A stretch of DNA of 61,115 nt from CALECP01 sp964389925 (GTDB taxonomy: Bacteria; Chloroflexota; Anaerolineae; Promineifilales; Promineifilaceae): contig CAYMGE010000031.1 of the NCBI GenBank assembly GCA_964389925.1, positions 1-61,115 on the forward strand, given 5' to 3'. Shown one piece after another: positions 8,158 to 17,357 of the stretch. Position numbers and translations under genes: made by a program. The stretch's first letter is position 1, and each line of letters opens with the position of its first letter. The notes under the pieces are model-generated. The model searched no databases and was not told the DNA's origin. It saw nothing but the letters and a program-made list of their open reading frames with translations.

Positions 8158-9852
8158 ATGAGTGAAACAATAGGATACATCGTTGGAGGTGGCTTGCGTG
8201 AAGGGCTGCGAGTGCGGCTGACGGTCTCGGCCGATACTGTGCAAGAAGGTGCGTTTGTCGTCTGTGAACACGGCCGATGGCGATATTATGGCCTCATCAC
8301 CGATTTACAACTTGGTTCAACTGACCCCCGTTTTGCCGATGAACAGTCAGATCGCATTCAAGCCGCCATCGGCCGCGCCCTGCATGGCAAAACACTCTTC
8401 ACGACGATGGCGATGTACACGACGTTGATGCAGGACATCGGCCCTGAACTTGGCACAAAAGCCCGCGATAAGTGGGACGATGAGCGTGCTGAGGGGAAAA
8501 TCCAAACGGGACCACGTCCGGTCAAAACGGTTCCCGCGCACCATGCGGCGGTGCGGTTGGCGAGTGCGGCCGATGTCGCCGAGATTTTTGATGGCGACTT
8601 TGTGCTAGGCCATACAATTGAAGAACCTCATCATCCTGTTGGCATGGATTTGAAGCGACTTGTCAAGCGGTCAAGCGGCATTTTTGGCGCGACGGGAACG
8701 GGCAAGAGCTTCCTCACGCGCATGGTGTTGGCAGGTGTGATGAAAGCCAACGTCGCCGCCGCGCTCGTCTTTGACATGCACAACGAGTATGGGTTTAGTG
8801 ACATCGACTCAGATCGCGGCGTGACCGTTCTGGGGCTGCAAGATTTGTTTAGCGCATCACGGGTACAGGTGGCAGCGTTGGGCGCGGGGGCGATGGTCAA
8901 AGGCAAATCGCCCAATTTCACACTTGAGCTGTCGATGCGCGACATCACGCCGAGCGACATCTATCTGCTAGGGGAAGCGATCAATCTCAATGAGTCTGCC
9001 TCTAACGTGCTTGATTCACTCTACAGTGATTTCAGCGCGAACTGGTTCGCTAAATTTATGGCAATGGAGCCGGGTGCGGAAGAGACGTTTATTGACGACA
9101 ATGGAAAAGAGAAAACGGTTCCGGCTGTCCATTCCGTTGAGCATTGGGCAAAGAATAATAACGTTCATCCAAAATCGGCGACGGCATTACATCGCAAGTT
9201 GATGCCAATTTTCCGCAAAGAGTACGTTGTTGAGAAAAGCAATGATCCTGTCAAGATGTTGGTCGATCAGTTGGAGAATGGGAAGCATGTTGTGTTGAGC
9301 TTCGGCCGATATGAAACCGATCTCGACTACTTGCTCGTCTCCAATTTACTCACGCGCCGTATCCGCGAACACTGGGTCAAGCTGACTGAAAATCACAAAG
9401 CGAAACAAGCGCCAGCCCCACGCCCATTGATGATCTGCATCGAAGAAGCACACAAACTGCTCTCGCCACAAATCGCCAAGCAAACCGCATTTGGCACAAT
9501 CGCCCGCGAATTACGCAAATACTATGTCACGCTGCTGGTAATCGACCAGCGACCTTCGGCAATCGACGATGAGATTATGTCACAGCTTGGCACGCGCATC
9601 ACCGGCTGGTTGGGTGATGAAGATGACATTCGCGCTGTTCTGTCTGGGCTAGCCGGACGTGACCAATTGCGCGGGATGTTGGCGCGTTTGCAGGAGAAAG
9701 AGGAAGTGTTATTGCTTGGTTGGGGGGTCAAGATGCCCATTCCCATTCGCTCACGACGTTACGACAAAGATTTCTACAACGAAATGCGTGGACGATCTCA
9801 GGCCGTTCGTGATAGAACAAAAAAGCATGATTTTAGCGATCTATTTGGATAA
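8158..9852 (+). CDS. herA: HerA-type hexameric ATPase/translocase (DUF87)
   Basis: 564 residues. The N-terminal HAS barrel occupies roughly residues 1-95. Walker A is GATGTGKS (177-184), followed by an AALVFDMHNEYG strand, and Walker B is LMICIEEAHKLL (Glu 429-430). The conserved arginine-rich region around IARELRKY and the IDQRPSAI sensor segment follow. HerA pumps DNA and activates NurA. The gene begins 6 bp after the C39-like peptidase and closes the operon; the next gene has its own promoter. In archaea the pair acts in end resection, while bacterial HerA with various nucleases often acts in phage defence. Confidence 0.85.
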   Translation: MSETIGYIVGGGLREGLRVRLTVSADTVQEGAFVVCEHGRWRYYGLITDLQLGSTDPRFADEQSDRIQAAIGRALHGKTLFTTMAMYTTLMQDIGPELGTKARDKWDDERAEGKIQTGPRPVKTVPAHHAAVRLASAADVAEIFDGDFVLGHTIEEPHHPVGMDLKRLVKRSSGIFGATGTGKSFLTRMVLAGVMKANVAAALVFDMHNEYGFSDIDSDRGVTVLGLQDLFSASRVQVAALGAGAMVKGKSPNFTLELSMRDITPSDIYLLGEAINLNESASNVLDSLYSDFSANWFAKFMAMEPGAEETFIDDNGKEKTVPAVHSVEHWAKNNNVHPKSATALHRKLMPIFRKEYVVEKSNDPVKMLVDQLENGKHVVLSFGRYETDLDYLLVSNLLTRRIREHWVKLTENHKAKQAPAPRPLMICIEEAHKLLSPQIAKQTAFGTIARELRKYYVTLLVIDQRPSAIDDEIMSQLGTRITGWLGDEDDIRAVLSGLAGRDQLRGMLARLQEKEEVLLLGWGVKMPIPIRSRRYDKDFYNEMRGRSQAVRDRTKKHDFSDLFG

Positions 9853-9918
9853 GTAGCAAAAAAATTGTGTGAACAAATTCAAATTTATTCGCTAGACATT
9901 TCTGAAAAAAGTTAACCC

Positions 9919-9927
9919 TGTTATAGT
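9919..9927 (+). promoter_or_regulatory. Extended -10 promoter of the SH3 protein gene
   Basis: TG-T-TATAGT lies only 9 bp before ATG 9937. There is no good -35 at 16-18 bp and no Shine-Dalgarno sequence before the ATG, so the transcript may be leaderless or nearly so. The same TGTTATAGT core occurs at 15312. Confidence 0.4.
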
Positions 9928-9936
9928 TTGGCTTCT

Positions 9937-10983
9937 ATGACTACAGAAAAAAATTCTATAACCGGTTGTCTTTATCGCGGCGCACAAAACGATCCTGAGA
10001 TTCGTTTTGTATATCCTGCCGCAAATACATACTGTTATAAAGCATCCCCGCCAGCTCGAATCAACACAGAACATCAGTCAGCTTGTTGTTTGCATGAAAA
10101 CCATGTCAATTGTCCTGTTTTTCAGCGAAAAGAAACGACCACATTTCCAATTGAGTTAAAAGCCACTACGCCAAAAGGGTTTAAGAACGCCCCGACATTG
10201 CGCTCCTCCTTCCTTGTATGGATTCTACTGGGAGTTGTTCTGATGGCTGGTGGAGGTATTGTCTGGGGGCAATTAAATAGCACCGCACCTGAGCCAACTG
10301 TGCAAGCTCTCGTCCCCGTGCCAAGCGCAACCTCAACGCTCATTCCCACCCCAACGATTGTGCGGGTGTCACCGTCGGCGACATTGGCGCAACCAACAGA
10401 CACGCCTTTGCCAACAAATACGGCAACCGCTACAAATACGCCGACACCAACAGAAACAGCGGTTCCAACAAGCACGGCAACGCCTACCAAAACGGCAACG
10501 CCGCGCCCAACCGCAACGGCAACGCCTGTCACTGTGGATGTCATCATTTTAGGGGACAGGCTCAACATGAGACGCGGGCCGAGTATCGGCTATGAATCTA
10601 TTTTACTTATTCAGGATGTGGGGCAGACGGTGGACGCTCTCGGCCGATCAGCGGACAACGACTGGGTCAAAATTTGCTGTATTGACGATGAAGAGGGTTG
10701 GGTATCGGCCGACTTTATCACCGCTGATGACATTCTCCAACTGCCTGTTCACCCAACGCCCGATACCATTGTCACGGTTACGAATGCTAGACTGGCAATA
10801 CGAAATAGCCCAAGCTATGGTGCGGTCACAAATACTTTTGCTGAACAAGACGACCAATTTATTGTCATCAACCGCGATGGTGATTGGATCGAATTAGGCT
10901 CGAATGAAGGTGAATCGATCGGTTGGGTATTCAGCGGTGCAGTGCGTGTTGATGGTGACTTAGCATTGGTTGAGGAGGGGTGA
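9937..10983 (+). CDS. Membrane-anchored protein with cytosolic Cys motif and two SH3-like domains
   Basis: 348 residues from ATG 9937 (a TTG three codons earlier is possible). The N-terminal 60 residues hold spaced cysteines (GCLYRG, TYCYKA, SACCLHE, NCPVF), a pattern I associate with Anaerolineae surface proteins. One membrane helix follows at about residues 87-108 (FLVWILLGVVLMAGGGIVWG). A long Thr/Pro/Ala linker leads to two bacterial SH3-like repeats, the first containing LNMRRGPS and GWVSADF, the second LAIRNSPS and GWVFSGAV. SH3b domains usually bind cell-wall polymers. The Cys cluster may bind a metal or act as a redox sensor, which is inference. Confidence 0.75.
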   Translation: MTTEKNSITGCLYRGAQNDPEIRFVYPAANTYCYKASPPARINTEHQSACCLHENHVNCPVFQRKETTTFPIELKATTPKGFKNAPTLRSSFLVWILLGVVLMAGGGIVWGQLNSTAPEPTVQALVPVPSATSTLIPTPTIVRVSPSATLAQPTDTPLPTNTATATNTPTPTETAVPTSTATPTKTATPRPTATATPVTVDVIILGDRLNMRRGPSIGYESILLIQDVGQTVDALGRSADNDWVKICCIDDEEGWVSADFITADDILQLPVHPTPDTIVTVTNARLAIRNSPSYGAVTNTFAEQDDQFIVINRDGDWIELGSNEGESIGWVFSGAVRVDGDLALVEEG

Positions 10984-11071
10984 TTGCAACTTTTCATCCA
11001 TAAATGCGTAGTAAATTATAGTAGTAAGTTGTGCTACTATTTTGGTAGCCTTTAATTTTGGAGCAAACGCG

Positions 11072-11569
11072 ATGAGCGACAATCAAGAAATGCCGAATGT
11101 AGAAGAGATTAAAGACCGTCTGAAGGGTGAGTCTATCAACATCGAAGACGAAACGATTCGTATTGAGGAAGAAGATTTGAAAGATGCAGGTCAAAATGTT
11201 GTAGATGAGATGGGCGATCTCGGCCGAAAATTTGCCGAAACGCTGCGTAGTGCTTGGGATAGCGAGGAACGCACGAAGTTTGAAAACGAGCTAAAGGCTG
11301 GCGTACGTCAGTTTGCCGATGAGGTCGATAAAATTATTCGTGAGGTTCGCACTGGCAATATCGGCACAAAGTTCCAAGCCGAAACCGCCAAAGCACGCGA
11401 AGACATAAAAGCTGACGATCTCGCTGAACGTGCTAAGACCAGCTTTACAAAAGGATTGCGCTGGTTAAGCGATGAGATGGGCAAACTTGCCGATCAGCTT
11501 GCCGTCAAAGACAAAGATGTAGCTGACGACATCAAAATTGTTAACGATTCTGATAAAGATACTGCATAA
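11072..11569 (+). CDS. Acidic, helical cytoplasmic protein of unknown function
   Basis: 165 residues from ATG 11072, which has GGAG at a proper distance. The protein is almost entirely charged and helical (EEIKDRLKGE, GRKFAETLRSAW, KAGVRQFADEVDKII) and has no membrane segment or cysteine. It resembles generic coiled-coil or stress proteins, and no catalytic motif is visible. It ends before a strong terminator shared with the convergent thioredoxin gene. Confidence 0.7.
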   Translation: MSDNQEMPNVEEIKDRLKGESINIEDETIRIEEEDLKDAGQNVVDEMGDLGRKFAETLRSAWDSEERTKFENELKAGVRQFADEVDKIIREVRTGNIGTKFQAETAKAREDIKADDLAERAKTSFTKGLRWLSDEMGKLADQLAVKDKDVADDIKIVNDSDKDTA

Positions 11570-11613
11570 AAAAGACAGAAGTTTCACCTTTCCCAAGTGG
11601 AACCCCACATAAC

Positions 11614-11644
11614 AAAAAGCCCGTCCAATTTGGACGGGCTTTTT
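11614..11644. terminator. Bidirectional rho-independent terminator
   Basis: AAAAAGCCCGTCC-AATT-TGGACGGGCTTTTT forms a near-perfect stem with an A-run before and a T-run after. It therefore serves both the gene ending at 11569 and thioredoxin on the other strand. Confidence 0.9.
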
Positions 11645-11654
11645 GTTCAAAAAT

Positions 11655-11978
11655 TTATGCAACGTGTGGGAGCAAACGTGCCACCATTGCGTCTTTTGGC
11701 TGTGCGCCAACCCAACGATCTACAACCTGACCATCTTTGAAAATCATCAACGTCGGGATGCTCATAATGCCATAGCGTCCGGGTGTCATTGGATTTTCAT
11801 CAATATCAACTTTTGCAACTTTGATACCATCATATTCGGCCGCAATTTCCTTGACGGCTGGAGCGATCATGCGACAAGGGCTACACCAAGTCGCCCAAAA
11901 ATCGACCAATACAGGTTCGCTGCTCCCTAATACATCTGCCTCAAAACTTGAATCTGTTACAACAATTGGCTCTGCCAT
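11655..11978 (-). CDS. trxA: Thioredoxin
   Basis: 107 residues from ATG 11978. A GTG 18 bp further upstream overlaps the GAAGGAG ribosome site and is therefore not the start. The active site is FWATWCSPCRMIAP (C32, C35), and the cis-Pro loop is SIPTLMIF. The length and fold are those of a stand-alone thioredoxin that keeps cytosolic disulfides reduced. No thioredoxin reductase is near. Confidence 0.93.
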   Translation of the reverse strand: MAEPIVVTDSSFEADVLGSSEPVLVDFWATWCSPCRMIAPAVKEIAAEYDGIKVAKVDIDENPMTPGRYGIMSIPTLMIFKDGQVVDRWVGAQPKDAMVARLLPHVA

Positions 11979-12125
11979 TTGAAAAATCTCCTTCACACAA
12001 CGGACGTGTGATTGTTATCTAGCTAATTTTGCTTACACAATAGTAGACGAATCGAATTGTCACTTTCTTACTTGGATTCTCTAGCGACTTTATCATTTCG
12101 TCGTTAGAATTGTGTCCACATCGCT

Positions 12126-12761
12126 ATGAAAGATCACACGTTTACGCTCGGCCGAGTCACCTTCAACACCCAACTCGTTCTGCTAATTGTTGCCACAACG
12201 CTGATTCCAATGCTTGATGCGTACAAACATCGCATCATCGAAGTCAACGCCTACAATCGCTTTATCTTTTATTTCATCTTTCCCATTCTCATCATCTATT
12301 TCCTTTTTCGAGAATCGCCCAAAGCGTTTGGGTTTCAGATGGGGAACTGGCGTGAAGGGCTGCTTTGGACAGTGCCAATTTGTGTTTTGTTGGGCGCATT
12401 TCTTTTTGGCTTCGCACGCACGCCAGAAATGCAGGCGTATTACGCGGCACGGGCGGCCGAGAGTGCCAGTGTGATTGTCTTTCGCAACATGGTCGAACTG
12501 TTTGCATGGGAGTTCATCTGGCGCGGGTTTTTGCTATTTGGATTGGCGCGACATGTTGGGGTAGGAGCCGCTATCTGGCTACAGGCCGTTCCATTCGCAT
12601 ACATGCACTTGGGGAAGCCCGAACTTGAAACGCTTTCGACTATTTTTGGCGGCGCAGGCTTTGGCTTCGTCGCATGGCGCACACAGTCGTTTGTCTACGG
12701 CTGGCTAATTCACTGGTTTATTGCGGCGTTTACGATGCTTATCGCCGCAGGTTTCTTGTAA
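12126..12761 (+). CDS. CPBP-family intramembrane metalloprotease-like protein
   Basis: 211 residues with about six hydrophobic segments. The family's first motif appears as ELFAWEFIWRG, with one Glu replaced relative to the usual EExxxR. The second is PFAYMHLG and the third LIHWF. Such proteins (Abi/CAAX-like) cleave or process membrane-bound peptides, sometimes giving bacteriocin immunity. The substituted first Glu makes activity uncertain. Confidence 0.75.
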   Translation: MKDHTFTLGRVTFNTQLVLLIVATTLIPMLDAYKHRIIEVNAYNRFIFYFIFPILIIYFLFRESPKAFGFQMGNWREGLLWTVPICVLLGAFLFGFARTPEMQAYYAARAAESASVIVFRNMVELFAWEFIWRGFLLFGLARHVGVGAAIWLQAVPFAYMHLGKPELETLSTIFGGAGFGFVAWRTQSFVYGWLIHWFIAAFTMLIAAGFL

Positions 12762-12772
12762 AATGAGTGGTG

Positions 12773-15166
12773 TCATTTACGGTGACCCGACCACCACATC
12801 TGTTCGCCATCTGTCTTTACTTCAATTGTGCCATGTAGACGTGTGTCGAGGACGGCCGCCCCGATCGCGTTAAATCGGCCGATCACATCCTCATGTGGAT
12901 GTCCAAAGCGATTATCTACACCCGCTGAGATAATGACGATTTGTGGATTGACAGCGTTGAGAAAGGCGGTCGAACTCGATGTATTTGACCCATGATGCCC
13001 CGCTTTATAAACGAGCGATTCCAATGGCAAGCCCGTTGCCAACATTGACCATTCTGCTTGGATTTCCGCATCACCTGTCAGCAACAAACTGAACCCCCCG
13101 TAAACCAGACGCAACGAGACAGAATTGTTATTGCGAATCTCATCATCAAGCGTGCCGCTTGGATGCACGATTTCCAGCCGCGCACCGTCGCCGATCTCGA
13201 TTACCTCGCCAGCTTGTGCGATATGTGTGTCGATTTTTTGCGCCTCAACTCGTTCCCATACAGCACTGTATACACCCGAAATGGCATCTGTCTGTCCATC
13301 GTAGATGAACTGTTGAACACGGTAGCGATCAAATATCTCAGGCAGCCCAGTCACATGATCTGCGTCGGGGTGGGTGGCGATAACAATATCAATCTCACGA
13401 TCTAGGAAGGACAGTTTTCGGCCGATTTCCGCATTCAACACGGACGGAACTTCTCCACCGTCGATCAAAATTTGTCGGCCTGTTGGTGTCTCAATGAAAA
13501 TCGCATCCCCCTGCCCAACATCAAAAAATGTGACGTGTAGCAACCCATCTGGCTGCCCATTGACCCAGTTAATAGCGAAAAATAAGCCTAATGCGCTCGC
13601 CCCTAGAGCTGTCTGGCGCGGCATATTGTGGGTCAATCGCTGTCGAACCTCTGCACGTCGCTCAACCTCTTGGAAAGAGTACCATGTCACAACGCCAATA
13701 ATTGCATAGATAAAGAACAAACCATACTCGTCGATCTTGACCGGTATTTGTGCAAATGGAATCGCTGCGCCCAAATCTATGACAAGAATCGTATAACGTA
13801 AAACTAGCCATGTCGCCCAACCGATCAATTTGCCGACAAGCTCGAATGCCATCCCGATTAAGGTCGCAAAAATTCCCGTTATCATCAGTGTGGGCTGAAC
13901 AGTGGCAACGAGCAAAGAGATGATAATGGAAAATACGGGGAACTGTTCAAAGTGGTAGGCGACTAAGGGCTGGGTCAAAGCTTGTGCTGCGATAGAAACA
14001 GCAAGTGTGCCAATCAAAACCTGACCAACGCCTTGTGTGGCAGCAACAGAGACGTTGTTGGCGACCCAATCATTGAGCCATGCAAAGATGCGCCGAAAGT
14101 AAAGTGCGATGCCCAGCGATGCGACAAAGCTGAGTTGAAAGCCGACATTATAAAGTTGAGCGGGGTGAATGAGGGTAAGGATGATGGCAATGAGGGCGAG
14201 AATTGGGATTGTGGCGTTGCGTCGGCCGAAAAATCGCAATCCGACCAGCACGCCAATCCCCATAATCGTCGCCCGCAACGCCGGCGCACGCAGTCCAACC
14301 AGCAGCACGTACAATATCAGCGTAAGCACAGTGAGAAAAACAGCTTGACGCGGCTTCAGAAACATGTCAAAGACACTTAGCGACAGCGTTAAAATAATTG
14401 AGACATGAAACCCTGAAATGGCAATTAAGTAGGAGAGGCCAACGGTGCGAAAATTCTCTTCCAACTGTTCAGGTAATCCCGACTTATCACCAAGCAGAAT
14501 CGCTTTGAGTAATGCAGACTCTGGTGCAGGAATGATGCGCTCGATGGTATTGGCGACAGACTCTTTGAAACGATAAATGACAGAGAGAACGACCCAACCT
14601 TCATTTGCGTCGCCAATTTGAATGCGCGGGCGGTACATCGTGGCATAGATGCCTTCACGGGCGAGGTAATCACGATAGGAAAATTCCACACTCTCAAATG
14701 GCACAGTCAACTTTCCCGTTGCTGTCACGACACTGCCATAAGAGATCGTGGGAAAACGTGGCACGGTGACCAAGACATCTCCTTCCGCCGCCGCTATTGG
14801 CGCATTCGCAATGCCCGCTTTTTGCACGCGCATACGCAAATTGACAATTCCATCGCGCACATCTGGCTCGGCCGCAACCCAGCCCACCAACGTCACATCG
14901 CGCGGTCGGCCGTTCAGCACACAAACATCTGCCCCTTCGCACTTTGTCTCCTCCATCAACGCAACCCGCGCCCCACCTGCACAAAACGCAAACAAGCAAA
15001 GCAGCAATATCCGTGTGTTCTGCTCTCGACGTGGGACAAAAACGGTTCCAAGAAATCCTAAAAAGCATGTCAGTGTCCAAATGCTGACAGTAATTTGCTG
15101 CGCTGGCACTGTGCTGGCAAACCATAACCCAATTAGCCATGCAATACAAAAATAGATTACGAACAT
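12773..15166 (-). CDS. comEC: ComEC/Rec2 DNA-uptake channel
   Basis: 797 residues. An N-terminal membrane segment and an OB-like DUF4131 region come first, then the competence domain (FRTVGLSYLIAISGFHVSI near residue 245) with many helices. A C-terminal metallo-beta-lactamase domain holds ATHPDADHVTG and AGHHGSNTSSS. In transformable bacteria this protein imports single-stranded DNA. No comEA or pilus gene adjoins it. The stop lies 11 bp from the convergent CPBP gene, without an obvious terminator. Confidence 0.92.
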   Translation of the reverse strand: MFVIYFCIAWLIGLWFASTVPAQQITVSIWTLTCFLGFLGTVFVPRREQNTRILLLCLFAFCAGGARVALMEETKCEGADVCVLNGRPRDVTLVGWVAAEPDVRDGIVNLRMRVQKAGIANAPIAAAEGDVLVTVPRFPTISYGSVVTATGKLTVPFESVEFSYRDYLAREGIYATMYRPRIQIGDANEGWVVLSVIYRFKESVANTIERIIPAPESALLKAILLGDKSGLPEQLEENFRTVGLSYLIAISGFHVSIILTLSLSVFDMFLKPRQAVFLTVLTLILYVLLVGLRAPALRATIMGIGVLVGLRFFGRRNATIPILALIAIILTLIHPAQLYNVGFQLSFVASLGIALYFRRIFAWLNDWVANNVSVAATQGVGQVLIGTLAVSIAAQALTQPLVAYHFEQFPVFSIIISLLVATVQPTLMITGIFATLIGMAFELVGKLIGWATWLVLRYTILVIDLGAAIPFAQIPVKIDEYGLFFIYAIIGVVTWYSFQEVERRAEVRQRLTHNMPRQTALGASALGLFFAINWVNGQPDGLLHVTFFDVGQGDAIFIETPTGRQILIDGGEVPSVLNAEIGRKLSFLDREIDIVIATHPDADHVTGLPEIFDRYRVQQFIYDGQTDAISGVYSAVWERVEAQKIDTHIAQAGEVIEIGDGARLEIVHPSGTLDDEIRNNNSVSLRLVYGGFSLLLTGDAEIQAEWSMLATGLPLESLVYKAGHHGSNTSSSTAFLNAVNPQIVIISAGVDNRFGHPHEDVIGRFNAIGAAVLDTRLHGTIEVKTDGEQMWWSGHRK

Positions 15167-15311
15167 TTTTCAATCCGCCAAAGGCATAATAGTGTCAAAC
15201 ACAAGGTTGCTATCCACCGCAATCACCCGAAATTCACACATAAGTTGTGGTTTCTTCACCCCATTTTCACTCGAAAGTTACGCTCTTTTTCAGCCAACCT
15301 TACGGCCTTGA

Positions 15312-15320
15312 TGTTATAGT
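15312..15320 (+). promoter_or_regulatory. Extended -10 promoter of the response regulator
   Basis: TG-T-TATAGT identical to that at 9919. No matching -35 is seen. It leaves a leader of about 115 nt before ATG 15444. Confidence 0.4.
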
Positions 15321-15443
15321 ACATTTTCGTAAGGTTCGTAGGCTGAACGCTTCAGCACCTTCCATATTAAATAAATTCACGGAACTGTCCTCCAGATGGA
15401 TCGGAGCAAATTCTGCACGTTCCGCATGATAGGAGTTTTTCGC

Positions 15444-16160
15444 ATGACAGAATCAATGTCAGACATCGAACGCATTCTAGCAGTAGACGACAACCCATAT
15501 ACACTCCGCATTGTCGAAGTTGCTCTCACTAAAGCTGGTTTTGAGGTACAAACGGCCAATTCAGGTCAAGAAGCCCTCAACCTCATCCAACGTACAGGAA
15601 TTCCCCATCTCGCCATCGTCGATTTGAACATGCCCGGCATGGATGGATTCCAATTTTGTAAAGCCGTTCACCAATTCAGCGACCTACCAATTATTATGCT
15701 GACTGCTGTGAACGAAGAAGACACGGTTATTCGCGGTATCGAAGAATTTGCCGAGGATTATATCGTCAAACCATTTAGCCCCGGCGAGTTAGTTGCACGT
15801 GTGCGACGTGTTTTGCGCCGCATCGGCACATTCTCCTACACGCTTGATCCACTTGTTGTCGTTGATGAATTTTTGCAAATTGATTTTCCCAGCCGCAAGG
15901 CAATTGTTGCTGGTGAAAAAGTCTCACTCACGCCAACCGAATCGAAGTTATTATATCTTCTGATGCGAAGCGCGGGGCGCGTTGTCACGACTGATTTCTT
16001 GCTGCGCCGTCTTTGGCCGCTTGAAGAGGCTTATGAAGATCGGCTGCATGTTCACGTTCATCGCCTCCGCCGCAAGGTAGAACGCGATCACAAAAAACCG
16101 CTCTATGTTGTCTCTGAGCGTGGCACTGGCTACACGTTCCCCGCAAAAGTGACTGCTTAA
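15444..16160 (+). CDS. OmpR/PhoB-family response regulator
   Basis: 238 residues from ATG 15444, with AGGAG eight bases upstream. The receiver domain has the acidic pair D15/D16, phospho-acceptor D60 (AIVDLNMPG) and K109 (YIVKPFSP). The C-terminal winged helix starts near 145 with LTPTESKLLYLL and ends VVSERGTGYTF. No histidine kinase is encoded nearby, so the partner and signal are unknown. Confidence 0.9.
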   Translation: MTESMSDIERILAVDDNPYTLRIVEVALTKAGFEVQTANSGQEALNLIQRTGIPHLAIVDLNMPGMDGFQFCKAVHQFSDLPIIMLTAVNEEDTVIRGIEEFAEDYIVKPFSPGELVARVRRVLRRIGTFSYTLDPLVVVDEFLQIDFPSRKAIVAGEKVSLTPTESKLLYLLMRSAGRVVTTDFLLRRLWPLEEAYEDRLHVHVHRLRRKVERDHKKPLYVVSERGTGYTFPAKVTA

Positions 16161-16277
16161 CAAACAATAGGCGTGAATCCCGCGCCTACTAAATGAGAGT
16201 CGAACGATTTGGTTTGTTCTCGCTTGTCCATCGGCCGAGGCCAGACAAGTCGTGTTATAATCGTCGGCCGAAAAACG

Positions 16278-16304
16278 CACGCAGCATGATCGCTGCGTGT
16301 TTTA
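16278..16304 (+). terminator. Rho-independent terminator between response regulator and DUF368 gene
   Basis: CACGCAGC-ATGATC-GCTGCGTG forms a perfect 8-bp stem followed by TTTT. It is placed to end the response regulator transcript. Confidence 0.8.
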
Positions 16305-16347
16305 TTGTGAAGAAGTGTCAATGACCCCGCTCTAAAGGGATTTATCT

Positions 16348-17265
16348 ATGAAAAAATTAACACGCGCCCCACGTGATTACATCCGCATCGTCTTGAGCGG
16401 CTTCGCCATGGGTATCTGCGAAATCATTCCCGGTGTCAGTGGTGGCACAATGGCGTTTATCTTGGGCATTTACGAGGAGTTGCTTCAGTCAATCCGTGAT
16501 GTGACCGAGCCTGATTTTATCGAGGCAGTCAAAAAGCTTGACATCAAGCGCATGTTTGAAATCGTCAACTGGAAGTTTTTGCTTGCGCTTGTCGTGGGCA
16601 TGTTAACAGCGATTTTAACGCTTTCCTCCGCGTTGGAATGGTTGTTGCACAATCGGCCGAGTTGGATATGGAGCTTCTTCTTTGGCCTTGTCATCTCATC
16701 TATCTATCTCGTTGGTCAACGCATCGAAAAATGGACACCGACCGCTATTGGCCTCTTCGTTTTTGCATCAATTGGCTTTTTCCTATTCGTTAGTTCCGTT
16801 TCAGCCAGCACACCGTCTGGTCAGTGGTTTTTAGTTGTGGCAGGCGCGATTGCAATTTGTGCTTTCATCCTCCCTGGTGTCTCTGGCTCATTCATCTTGG
16901 TCGTTCTGGGTAAGTATGATGACGTATTGGGTGCTGTCAATGACCGTGATATTTTGACGCTTGCACTTGTCGCCATTGGCTGTTTTATTGGTTTAATCAC
17001 ATTTGCACGAGTGGTCGGCTGGCTGTTTGAACGCTATCATGATGCGGTCGTCGCAACGTTGATGGGGCTAATGCTAGGTAGCTTGCGTTTAATTTGGCCT
17101 TGGAAACAGAATCCAGCCTGTTTAGAGGAACATGTACCCTGCACTAACATTCTACCAACATTTGATGGCTCGATATTGATCCCAATTGCCTGCTTAATTG
17201 TGGGGATGGGGTCAATTCTCTTAATTGAGCGACTCGCAAATATCAGCGAGCCAACGATTGAGTAA
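16348..17265 (+). CDS. DUF368 membrane protein (PopT-type polyprenyl-phosphate transporter family)
   Basis: 305 residues with about eight to nine membrane segments. The two inverted signature motifs are EIIPGVSGGTMAF (residue 26) and FILPGVSGSFIL (about 173), diagnostic of DUF368. Members of this family recycle undecaprenyl phosphate across the membrane for cell-wall synthesis. A clear terminator follows. Confidence 0.85.
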   Translation: MKKLTRAPRDYIRIVLSGFAMGICEIIPGVSGGTMAFILGIYEELLQSIRDVTEPDFIEAVKKLDIKRMFEIVNWKFLLALVVGMLTAILTLSSALEWLLHNRPSWIWSFFFGLVISSIYLVGQRIEKWTPTAIGLFVFASIGFFLFVSSVSASTPSGQWFLVVAGAIAICAFILPGVSGSFILVVLGKYDDVLGAVNDRDILTLALVAIGCFIGLITFARVVGWLFERYHDAVVATLMGLMLGSLRLIWPWKQNPACLEEHVPCTNILPTFDGSILIPIACLIVGMGSILLIERLANISEPTIE

Positions 17266-17311
17266 TCACCTATTGCTTACTTAGTTTCTCAAAAACTTTG
17301 ACAAAACGTTA

Positions 17312-17341
17312 GCGTGGGGGCAACCCCGCGTTTTTGTTTTT
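17312..17341 (+). terminator. Rho-independent terminator after the DUF368 gene
   Basis: CGTGGGG-GCAA-CCCCGCG forms a 7-bp stem (one G-T pair) with a GNRA loop, followed by TTTTTGTTTTT. Confidence 0.9.
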
Positions 17342-17357
17342 GGGTTAAAATTGCCGG

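Noticed and set aside
10122..10568. 148-codon minus-strand frame of Val/Gly repeats
   Set aside because: Antisense of the Thr/Pro linker in the SH3 protein.
12126..12761. Bacteriocin-immunity role for the CPBP protein paired with the C39-like peptidase
   Set aside because: They are 4 kb apart in different operons, and no precursor peptide or exporter is present.
16164..16196. TAGGCG...CGCCTA inverted repeat
   Set aside because: Only a 6-bp stem with a 9-nt loop, and a much better terminator lies at 16278.
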